Part shown: one piece after another, positions 1 to 5,143 of the stretch
Layout of the letters: each line of letters opens with the position of its first letter
Numbering within the stretch: the first letter of the stretch is position 1
NCBI GenBank assembly: GCA_007135015.1
Contig: SLJS01000341.1
Location: 1-5,143 of the forward strand
Direction of reading: 5' to 3'
Origin: Alcanivorax sp.
GTDB taxonomy: Bacteria; Pseudomonadota; Gammaproteobacteria; Pseudomonadales; Alcanivoracaceae
Length of the DNA: 5,143 bases
Translations under genes and position numbers: made by a program
The notes under the pieces: model-generated
The model's input: the letters and a program-made list of their open reading frames with translations, nothing else
What the model was told of the DNA's origin: nothing
The model's database searches: none

Positions 1-1349
1 CCCATGAACGGCTCCGGGAAAGGCGCCGGGGCCGCGACCTGTACCAGTGCTCCGCCTGTGGTCTGCCCACGGTACGTTGCCGCTACTGTGACAACATGGC
101 CCGGGCGGCGGTGAAGTCCGGTGACGCCAATACAGCAGAGAAAAGCGGTGGCCGGCTGGGCCGGCTGGTCTCGCAACACTGGAACCATCAACTGTGCGCG
201 GAACACGACGGCTCCATTCCGGATTTCGAAAGGGCCGAGGCACGCATCCGCGAACTTCCGGAGTTTCATGAACTGATGCGCCCGCGCCGGCGCAATCTCT
301 ATGCCACCGGCAAGACCTCCGGAGCCGTGCTCGGCGGCGCGCTGGTCCTGGGCGCCGGCGCCTGGCTCACTGCCCCGGCCATTGCCGCCGCCCTGGGCGC
401 CAAGGGGGCGCTGGGCGCGGCGGGTACCAGCGCCGCACTGGGCTCCGCCTCCCTGGCCAAGCTGGGTGCCGGCAGCACCGCCATGATTGCTGCCGCCGGC
501 GCCGGTCTGGGCGGGCGCACCGGCTACAGCCTGGCCAGCGCCTATCTGCGCGACATTCCCGACTTTGCCTTTCACGAGCTGCGTGCACCGGCCGAAGACA
601 ACGACCACCGCATTGTGGTGGTCAACGGCTTTCTTACCCAGGATGATCAGGACGCACGGGACTGGGAGAAGGGACTGGAAGGCTTTCTTCCGGAAAGCGG
701 CCTGTACTACCTGAACTGGGAAGCCAAGACCCTGCGCAAGCTGGGCAACGCCCTGGGAGGCACCGCCGGCGGGTTTGCCGTGCGCTCCATGGTACGCCAG
801 GCCGCCGGTGCGGCGTCCGGGGTCATGTCCCGGCGCTTTACTCGCGCCACTGCCCTGCTCACCGCTGCTGACCTGGCCGCCAACCCCTGGCATTCGGCCA
901 TGCTCAACGCCGAGCGCACCGGCGCGCTGCTGGCCGAGGCCATCAGCCGCACTGATGGTCGCACCTTTACCCTCATGGGCCACTCCCTGGGCGCCCGGGT
1001 GGTGATGTTCGCGCTGATGGCGCTGGCCACAAAGGGCGCCGGGCATTACGTGCGCGACGCCGTGCTCATGGGCGCCGCAGTGGGTCGTGCCCGCCGCGAG
1101 GACTGGGAGCGGGCCACCAGTGCCGTTTCCGGGCGCATCCATAACTGCTACAGCGAACACGACCGGGTGCTGCGCTTTCTCTACCAGGGCGCCAACGCCG
1201 GCCTCTCCCGCCCGGCCGGACTGGCGGAGACACAGCCGGAGATCGTGGAGGTCGAAAACCTGGACTTCTCGGACTGCGTCACCGACCACAATGCATGGAA
1301 GGATTCTCTGGAGGATGTGACGGAACGGCTTGGTCTGACAGGTTGCTGA
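1..1349 (+). CDS. DUF726-family alpha/beta hydrolase with N-terminal zinc ribbon (5' partial)
   Basis: A putative serine hydrolase of the DUF726 type (related to eukaryotic TMCO4); its substrate is unknown. The frame is open from the first full codon at position 3, giving 448 visible residues, so the ATG at 96 is probably internal and the start lies left of the window. Just before that ATG the frame encodes CSAC-x6-CRYC (positions 48-89), a likely zinc ribbon. Numbering from the ATG at 96: residues 74-149 are Gly/Ala-rich and hydrophobic, perhaps membrane-associated. RIVVVNGFL (172-180) looks like the first core strand of the hydrolase fold. GHSLGAR (295-301) is the nucleophile elbow with Ser297. 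Asp356 (CYSEHDRVL) and His398 (VTDHNAW) are the best candidates for the rest of the triad. The gene converges on the transporter operon with a 119-bp gap and has no visible functional link to it. The fold and nucleophile are well supported. The family name comes from memory of the motif layout and is less certain. Confidence 0.85.
   Translation, partial: HERLRERRRGRDLYQCSACGLPTVRCRYCDNMARAAVKSGDANTAEKSGGRLGRLVSQHWNHQLCAEHDGSIPDFERAEARIRELPEFHELMRPRRRNLYATGKTSGAVLGGALVLGAGAWLTAPAIAAALGAKGALGAAGTSAALGSASLAKLGAGSTAMIAAAGAGLGGRTGYSLASAYLRDIPDFAFHELRAPAEDNDHRIVVVNGFLTQDDQDARDWEKGLEGFLPESGLYYLNWEAKTLRKLGNALGGTAGGFAVRSMVRQAAGAASGVMSRRFTRATALLTAADLAANPWHSAMLNAERTGALLAEAISRTDGRTFTLMGHSLGARVVMFALMALATKGAGHYVRDAVLMGAAVGRARREDWERATSAVSGRIHNCYSEHDRVLRFLYQGANAGLSRPAGLAETQPEIVEVENLDFSDCVTDHNAWKDSLEDVTERLGLTGC
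48..89 (+). other. CxxC-x6-CxxC zinc-ribbon motif at the hydrolase N-terminus
   Basis: In the frame of the hydrolase, codons at 48, 57, 78 and 87 are all Cys, spaced C-x2-C-x6-C-x2-C (CSAC ... CRYC). This is the classic spacing of a four-cysteine zinc ribbon. It is preceded by an Arg-rich stretch (HERLRERRRGRDLYQ) with no in-frame stop and no in-frame ATG, GTG or TTG between position 3 and the motif. A start downstream of the motif would discard it. Metal binding is inferred from spacing only. Confidence 0.7.
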
Positions 1350-1447
1350 AAACTGTTGCGAACGTTATTTGCCGGGTTGCGGCGGCCTTTACCCTGTGTG
1401 CAAGCAGTAGCCGTGATTATCGCAACACCGACGCCGGTTGCCGTTCT

Positions 1448-1459
1448 GGCGCAAGCGCC
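1448..1459 (-). terminator. Short GC hairpin after the operon's last gene (weak terminator candidate)
   Basis: Read on the minus strand, GGCG-CTTG-CGCC forms a four-base-pair GC stem closing a CTTG tetraloop, a known stable loop type. It begins 10 nt after the stop codon of the small membrane protein. No T-tract follows (the next bases are AGAACGG), so it does not qualify as a standard intrinsic terminator. It could act as a 3'-end stabiliser or simply be chance in GC-rich DNA. Confidence 0.2.
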
Positions 1460-1468
1460 CTGGGCAAG

Positions 1469-1630
1469 CTACCGCCTGCGGATCACCCCGGCGGTAAAAC
1501 AGAACACGCCCGCGAAGAGCAGGCCGTAGCTCGCCAGTGAAACCAGCAGCCCCGGGGGGACCACATCCACCACCATGGCCAGCAGCAGGGCCAGTGCCAG
1601 GATCATCAGTGTGACTCCGGCAAGGCGCAT
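1469..1630 (-). CDS. Small two-helix membrane protein (53 aa), unknown function
   Basis: The frame opens with ATG at 1630-1628, sharing its A with the stop codon of the upstream ATPase (TGATG), and ends at TAG 1471-1469. It encodes 53 residues. The first hydrophobic segment spans about residues 3-21 (LAGVTLMILALALLLAMVV). A turn with Asp22 and Pro25-Pro26 follows, then a second segment at about residues 27-50 (including GLLVSLASYGLLFAGVF). The chain ends in Arg51-Arg52-Arg53. The charge pattern predicts a helical hairpin with both termini in the cytoplasm and the Asp/Pro turn outside. Ribosome-site support is weak (CGGAAG close to the ATG), so it probably depends on termination-reinitiation from the ATPase gene. 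I do not recognise a family. Position suggests an accessory subunit or an unrelated protein sharing the transcript. The almost uninterrupted hydrophobicity argues that it is real, but no homologue could be checked. Confidence 0.6.
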   Translation of the reverse strand: MRLAGVTLMILALALLLAMVVDVVPPGLLVSLASYGLLFAGVFCFTAGVIRRR

Positions 1631-2628
1631 CAGCTTCCGTGGCGCTCGTCGTGGAGCCAGCAGTCGGAGTAGTGGCCTTCGCGGGGGGCAAAGCGCGGCG
1701 GTTCCCTGACGTCACAGGTGCCGGCAATGGCCTTCGGGCAGCGTGGATGAAAGCGGCAGCCCGGCGGCGGGTTCAGCAGGCTTGGCGGTTCGCCGCCGGG
1801 GACGTCCCGTTCTTCCAGGGCGTTGTCCGCGTCCACGTCGGCAATGGCCGCGAGCAGCGACTGCGTGTAGGGATGCTGTGGGTGGTCGAGCAGTTCGTCC
1901 ACCGGGGCCTGTTCCACTATCCGGCCGGCATACATGACAAAGATGCGGTCGGCGAAGTGGCGTACCGTGGACAGGTCATGGGTGATGAACGCCAGGGTCA
2001 GTTCCCGTTCGCGCTGGATGTTGCGCAGCAGGTTCAGGATCTCCACGCGCACCGAGGCATCCAGCATGGAAACCGGCTCATCGGCAATGATCATGGCCGG
2101 TTCCAGCAACAGGGCCCGGGCGATGACGATTCGTTGCTGCTGGCCGCCGCTGAGCATGTGGGGGAACTTCGACAGGATCTCGTCCACCCGGGTCAGGCGT
2201 ACCTCCTCGAGCACCCTGCGAATACGCTCTTCACGGGCGGCCGGGTCGCGCACGCCGTGAATGATCAGCGGTTCGTTCAGCAGGCGCCGCACATCCATGA
2301 ACGGCGGCAGCGCGCCGAAGGGGTCCTGCTGCACATAACCCACCCGGGCCAGGTACCGCTGGCGGGCCTTGCCCTTCAGTGTGCTCAGTTCCTCGCCATC
2401 AAAGGTGACCTCGCCACGGGTGGGCCGGTGCAGGCCCAGCAGGGTGCGTGCCAGGGAGCTCTTGCCGCAGCCGGACTCGCCCACGAAGGCCACGGACTCG
2501 CCCCGGGCCAGCGCGAAGTTCACGCCGTCGACGGCGCGCACCGAGCCCACGCGCAGGAAGCCCCACTGGCGCAACTCGAACCAGGTGTGCAGATTGCTGG
2601 CCTGCAACAGAGGGGATCCGGCGGTCAT
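1630..2628 (-). CDS. Oligopeptide-type ABC transporter ATP-binding protein (OppF/DppF-like)
   Basis: The second ATPase of the importer (332 aa, cytoplasmic); it would hydrolyse ATP as a heterodimer with the neighbouring ATPase. Visible motifs are Walker A GESGCGKSS (50-58, Lys56), Q-loop Gln101 in YVQQDPFGALPPF, signature LSGGQQQR (159-166), Walker B MIIADEP (179-185, Asp183 and Glu184), D-loop SMLD (187-190) and switch His217. The C-terminal oligopeptide-transporter extension has Cys291, 297, 305 and 323 (CRFHPRC ... C ... C). In some OppD/DppD proteins an equivalent cluster binds a [4Fe-4S] centre. The start is fixed by an ATGA overlap with the upstream ATPase gene and by AGGAG 7 nt before the ATG. 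The forms QQDPFGALPPF and ADEPVSMLDAS differ from the common Opp/Dpp wording. No catalytic residue is missing. The substrate is unknown. Confidence 0.93.
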   Translation of the reverse strand: MTAGSPLLQASNLHTWFELRQWGFLRVGSVRAVDGVNFALARGESVAFVGESGCGKSSLARTLLGLHRPTRGEVTFDGEELSTLKGKARQRYLARVGYVQQDPFGALPPFMDVRRLLNEPLIIHGVRDPAAREERIRRVLEEVRLTRVDEILSKFPHMLSGGQQQRIVIARALLLEPAMIIADEPVSMLDASVRVEILNLLRNIQRERELTLAFITHDLSTVRHFADRIFVMYAGRIVEQAPVDELLDHPQHPYTQSLLAAIADVDADNALEERDVPGGEPPSLLNPPPGCRFHPRCPKAIAGTCDVREPPRFAPREGHYSDCWLHDERHGS

Positions 2629-3602
2629 GCGTCTTCTCCTTCATGCAGCCAGCAGCGAACCCGGCGGCGTTCGTCCAGGCTAAAGGCGTCGGGGTCGCGG
2701 TCGCAGCGTTCGAAGCGCGACGGGCAGCGATCCGCGAAACGGCAGCCGGCGGGCGGGTTGATCAGGTCCGGCGGCTCGCCGGGAATATGTCCCGGCGCCT
2801 CGGGCTGGTGCAGCCGGGGCACACTGTCCATGAGCATCTTCGAATACGGATGCGCGGGGTCATGGAAGAACTGCCGGGCATCGCTGAATTCCACGATCTG
2901 TCCGGCATACATCAGCGCCACCCGGTCGGCCAGCTCACTGGAGGTGGCCACGTCATGGGTGATCAGGATGAAGCTGGTGCCCTCGTCGCGCTTGATGCGT
3001 TTGAGCACGTTCATGATGGCCGCCTGGGTCAGTACATCCAGCGCGGAGGTGGGTTCGTCCAGGATTACCAGATCCGGCTCCGTCACCAGGGCCATGGCCA
3101 GCACCACCCGCTGGCGCATGCCACCGGAAAGCTCGAAGGGGTAGCGCTGGATGAAATCCGTGGACACGCCTACCTTGCGGAAGGTTTCGGCCACGCGCTC
3201 CAGCGCGCGCTCCTTCGACCAGCCCCGGTGCACGCGCAGGGGCTCGGCCACCTGTTCGCCCACGCGCACCACCGGGTTGAGCGCGTTCATGGCCGCCTGC
3301 ATGACCAGCGCGATCCGGTTCCACTGGATCTCGCGACGAAAGCGTTCGTCGTTCAGCGCCATGATGTCCGTCTCGCCGAGCATCACGTGCCCGCCAAAGT
3401 GCTGCACATTGCGCGGCAGCACGCGCATCAGCGCCTTGGCCAGGGAACTCTTGCCACAGCCGGACTCGCCCAGGATAACCAGCGCCTCGTTGCGGCGCAG
3501 ATCGAAACTCACGCCGTCGACGGCGCGGGCCACGCCCCGGCGCGTCTGGTAATGCAGGCGCAGGTCTTCGACCCGCAGCAAGGTTTCCGTGGCATCCGTC
3601 AT
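2625..3602 (-). CDS. Oligopeptide-type ABC transporter ATP-binding protein (OppD/DppD-like)
   Basis: The first ATPase of the importer (325 aa, cytoplasmic). Motifs in order are Walker A GESGCGKSS (45-53, Lys51), Q-loop Gln102 in VMQAAMNALNPV, signature LSGGMRQR (158-165), Walker B LVILDEP (178-184, Asp182 and Glu183), D-loop SALD (186-189) and switch His216. The C-terminal extension contains NPPAGCRFADRCP and Cys287, 293, 300 and 317, a possible Fe-S or metal site as in some OppD/DppD proteins. The ATG overlaps the stop of the upstream permease gene (ATGA, 4 nt). Only a weak GAG precedes it, so expression probably relies on translational coupling. The 3' end carries the ribosome site of the next gene, which also encodes the C-terminal Glu-Gly-Glu. 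The Q-loop context QAAMNALNP replaces the usual QDPxxSLNP and marks a distinct subgroup. All catalytic residues are present. Confidence 0.93.
   Translation of the reverse strand: MTDATETLLRVEDLRLHYQTRRGVARAVDGVSFDLRRNEALVILGESGCGKSSLAKALMRVLPRNVQHFGGHVMLGETDIMALNDERFRREIQWNRIALVMQAAMNALNPVVRVGEQVAEPLRVHRGWSKERALERVAETFRKVGVSTDFIQRYPFELSGGMRQRVVLAMALVTEPDLVILDEPTSALDVLTQAAIMNVLKRIKRDEGTSFILITHDVATSSELADRVALMYAGQIVEFSDARQFFHDPAHPYSKMLMDSVPRLHQPEAPGHIPGEPPDLINPPAGCRFADRCPSRFERCDRDPDAFSLDERRRVRCWLHEGEDA
2633..2642 (-). promoter_or_regulatory. Ribosome binding site of the OppF-like ATPase gene
   Basis: Minus-strand GAAGGAGAAG, with the AGGAG core 7 nt before the ATG at 2628. It lies inside the last codons of the upstream ATPase gene, where it encodes Glu-Gly-Glu. 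It decides the start codon together with the ATGA overlap. Confidence 0.75.
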
Positions 3603-4930
3603 TGCGTTCTCAGCCTCGGGTTGAATACGCGGTCGAGGGCGAAGCCGAACATGGCAAAGCCGAGCCCGGTGAGCATCAGCAGCACCGCCGGCGAAATGAC
3701 CCAGTAATAGAAGCCGTTGTAGAGTGCACTCTGTTCCTGGGCGTCATTGAGCACCTTGCCCCAGGTGGGCAGTACCGGGTCGCCCAGCCCGAGCACCGCC
3801 AGCGACGCTTCCAGAAACACGAAGGTCGGAATCAGCGTCACGAAGGTGGGAATCAGCACCGGAAGAATGCGCGGAATCATGTAACGCATGATGATGCGTG
3901 CATTGCTTGCGCCATAGGCTCGCGCCGCCTCGATGTAGGGCGCCTCGCGTATCGGCAACAGCATGGCCCGATAGGTCTTGATACCGGCGCTGAATATGCC
4001 CAGCACGATCACCACGCCCAGCATCAGCCAGATACTGGTGGAATAGAGCGTGCCCACCATGACCAGGATGGGTAGCAGCGGCAGGATGATGTTGACCTCG
4101 GTAAGCCGCTGGATGGTGGCATCGACGATGCCCCGGAACCAGACGCCGGTGGCGGCGATGATCAGGGTGGTAATGGTGGTGCCCACCGCCGCGAGCAGAC
4201 CAAAGGCCAGCGCCACCGGCGTGCCCCACATCAGTGCGACCATCAGGTTGCGGCGCTGGTAGTCGGTCCCGGCCACGCCGTGCACCCGTCCGTAGACGGC
4301 CAGGTCGGCTTCCAGTCGTGCGTCCTCGTCGAACAGGATGGCATCGAGGACAAGCCGGTAGCGTCCCTTTTCCACTTCCGGCGCATCCGGGGGGCTGTCA
4401 CCGGCGAAAAGCCCGATATGGGGCACCATGCCCAGACGTCCCTCCAGGGAAGGATTCTGGGAAATGGAAATGCGGTCGTCCCGGGCAACCCGCTGGCCGC
4501 CCAGGGCAATGGTCTCGCCGGAGGGCGTCTTCCAGTTCAGGCGTACGAAGGCCTGGCGGGAACTGTCCAGGGTGCGCAGGAAAAGATTGATCTCACTGGG
4601 GAACTCGCCGTTGTGGTAATCGAACTCCAGCGGAATCCGCACCTGCCGGCCGCCCTCGAAGGGCACTTCGCGGATCTCCGTTTCCGTGCTGCGCACTACC
4701 TGTGTGCGTGGCTTGTCGCCGCCGGCGAGCCGGTCGGCCCACACCGGGCCGGCATTGACCGGATGCATGCGCCACTGCTCGCCCCCGCGCCACTTGTCCA
4801 GCGCCTCGGAGTAGGGGATGGTGACCACCGTGTACAGGGAAAGGCCAATGAGAAAGAGGATGATCGCCAGCCCGCCGATGGCCGACGGGTACTGTTTCAG
4901 CTCACGCAGTCCTGCCGCCCAGCGGTTCAT
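3599..4930 (-). CDS. Oligopeptide-type ABC transporter permease (DppC/OppC-like) with large extracytoplasmic insertion
   Basis: The second channel subunit of the importer, 443 aa where DppC/OppC proteins are usually about 300. The first helix (about 16-37) follows a short cytoplasmic head. Residues about 41-215 are polar and beta-rich and would face outside. VHGVAGTDYQRRNL (216-229) matches the HxLGTDxxGRD element that precedes helix 2 in this family. Further helices lie at about 233-262, 280-297, 301-318, 355-380 and 407-430. The cytoplasmic EAA loop is clear (Glu334-Ala335-Ala336, Gly340, Pro353), the site that docks on the ATPases. The ATG shares ATGA with the stop of the upstream permease and has AGGAG 7 nt before it. 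The stop overlaps the ATPase start. The extra domain might contact the missing solute-binding protein; that is inference. Identity as a BPD-type permease is secure, the substrate is not known. Confidence 0.92.
   Translation of the reverse strand: MNRWAAGLRELKQYPSAIGGLAIILFLIGLSLYTVVTIPYSEALDKWRGGEQWRMHPVNAGPVWADRLAGGDKPRTQVVRSTETEIREVPFEGGRQVRIPLEFDYHNGEFPSEINLFLRTLDSSRQAFVRLNWKTPSGETIALGGQRVARDDRISISQNPSLEGRLGMVPHIGLFAGDSPPDAPEVEKGRYRLVLDAILFDEDARLEADLAVYGRVHGVAGTDYQRRNLMVALMWGTPVALAFGLLAAVGTTITTLIIAATGVWFRGIVDATIQRLTEVNIILPLLPILVMVGTLYSTSIWLMLGVVIVLGIFSAGIKTYRAMLLPIREAPYIEAARAYGASNARIIMRYMIPRILPVLIPTFVTLIPTFVFLEASLAVLGLGDPVLPTWGKVLNDAQEQSALYNGFYYWVISPAVLLMLTGLGFAMFGFALDRVFNPRLRTQ
4286..4810 (-). 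other. Extracytoplasmic insertion domain of the DppC-like permease (residues about 41-215)
   Basis: Between the end of helix 1 and the GTD element before helix 2 there are about 175 residues without any membrane helix. Typical DppC/OppC proteins have only some 50-60 here. Alternating hydrophobic/polar stretches such as QVRIPLEFDYH (96-106), SEINLFLRTL (112-121), QAFVRLNWKT (126-135) and YRLVLDAILFDEDARLEADL (191-210) look like beta strands, suggesting a sandwich-like fold. The segment contains no cysteine, so no disulfides. It is in frame and has the same base composition as the rest of the gene, so it is not a recent insertion. Confidence 0.65.
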
Positions 4931-5143
4931 GAGCCTTCTCCTTCAATGCGCACCCGCGGGTCGAGCATGGCGTAGAGAAAATCGAGCATGAACACAGTGA
5001 CCGCCAGCAGGTAGGCGAAGATCACCACGCTGCCGATGATCACCGGCGTGTCACGATAGCCGATGGCCTGGAACAGCAGGGTGCCCAGGCCGGGCCAGTT
5101 GAAGACCTGCTCAAGAATGATCGCCCCGCTCCAGAGTCCGATC
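4927..5143 (-). CDS. Oligopeptide-type ABC transporter permease (DppB/OppB-like), C-terminal fragment cut by window edge
   Basis: The last 71 codons and stop of the first channel subunit; the rest lies beyond the right edge. The frame gives ...EQVFNWPGLGTLLFQAIGYR, then DTPVIIGSVV, a hydrophobic final helix (about 35 to 56 of the visible part) and the ending LYAMLDPRVRIEGEGS. The E-x-VF-x-WPGLG motif, the RD-x-PV step and the terminal LDPR are hallmarks of DppB/OppB/NikB permeases. The stop TGA at 4929-4927 overlaps the next permease's ATG (ATGA), so the two channel genes are coupled. The last residues EGE are encoded by the ribosome site of the downstream gene. Being first of the visible genes, it implies that the operon promoter and probably the binding-protein gene are to the right of the window. 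Confidence 0.93.
   Translation of the reverse strand, partial: IGLWSGAIILEQVFNWPGLGTLLFQAIGYRDTPVIIGSVVIFAYLLAVTVFMLDFLYAMLDPRVRIEGEGS
4935..4944 (-). promoter_or_regulatory. Ribosome binding site of the DppC-like permease gene
   Basis: Minus-strand GAAGGAGAAG, AGGAG core 7 nt before the ATG at 4930. It sits within the 3' end of the upstream permease gene. The ten bases and the spacing are identical to the site before the OppF-like ATPase gene. Confidence 0.75.

Noticed and set aside
1371..1390. Possible terminator for the hydrolase gene: GCCG-GGTTG-CGGC followed by GGCCTTTA
   Set aside because: The stem is only 4 bp and just three Ts follow after a further GC block. Such hairpins are expected by chance at this GC content.
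1350..1468. Search for a tRNA, small RNA, promoter pair or attachment site in the convergent gap
   Set aside because: No cloverleaf, no recognisable -10/-35 pair, no direct repeats and no transposon end were seen. It is best read as a plain convergent intergenic spacer.
1295..1540. 81-residue plus-strand frame running from the hydrolase end through the convergent gap
   Set aside because: It starts inside the hydrolase gene in another frame, lacks domain-like sequence and runs antisense to the small membrane protein gene.
1389..1727. 112-residue minus-strand frame spanning the end of the OppF-like gene and the convergent gap
   Set aside because: It overlaps the ATPase and the small membrane protein in another frame. 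The composition is Pro/Gly/Arg-rich without any pattern, whereas the alternative 53-aa frame has a clear membrane topology and a coupled start.
1639..3144. 501-residue open frame on the plus strand opposite the two ATPase genes, and the 419-residue one at 2448-3707
   Set aside because: Both are antisense shadows of GC-rich genes. Their translations are rich in Arg, His, Gln and Gly with no recognisable domain, while the minus strand shows complete ABC ATPase motifs.
3602..4975. Plus-strand frames opposite the DppC-like permease (3602-4075, 4280-4975)
   Set aside because: They are antisense shadows with low-complexity His/Gln/Arg composition. The minus strand has the EAA loop and membrane helices of a permease.

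Overview
This is a GC-rich (roughly 60-65% by eye), almost fully coding stretch of a bacterial chromosome. Codon use, the proteobacterial look of the proteins and strong AGGAG ribosome sites suggest a high-GC proteobacterium, probably a gammaproteobacterium. That placement is an inference from style, and no rRNA or marker gene supports it.

Layout: positions 1-1349 (+ strand) hold most of one gene for a DUF726-type alpha/beta hydrolase with an N-terminal CxxC/CxxC zinc-ribbon. Its reading frame runs open through the left edge, so the true start lies outside the window. A 119-bp convergent gap (1350-1468) follows. Everything from 1469 to the right edge is one tightly packed minus-strand operon. 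In transcription order it contains: the C-terminal end of a DppB/OppB-type permease (4927-5143, cut by the right edge), a DppC/OppC-type permease (3599-4930), a first ABC ATPase of the OppD/DppD type (2625-3602), a second ABC ATPase of the OppF/DppF type (1630-2628), and a 53-residue two-helix membrane protein (1469-1630). Every junction in the operon overlaps: three ATGA overlaps of 4 nt and one TGATG overlap of 1 nt. This points to translational coupling and fixes the start codons.

How the genes work together: the two permeases would form the membrane channel and the two ATPases the motor of an importer of the peptide/nickel/oligosaccharide (Opp/Dpp) class. The solute-binding protein is not in the window and would be expected upstream, beyond the right edge. 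The substrate cannot be read from these genes. Two things are not standard. The DppC-like permease carries about 175 residues of extracytoplasmic, beta-rich sequence between its first and second membrane helices, so it is 443 residues rather than about 300. The operon also ends with a tiny co-translated membrane protein with no recognised family. The nucleotide-binding motifs are complete in both ATPases, but their Q-loop surroundings differ from the usual Opp/Dpp form. I see no mobile element, CRISPR array, tRNA or rRNA.
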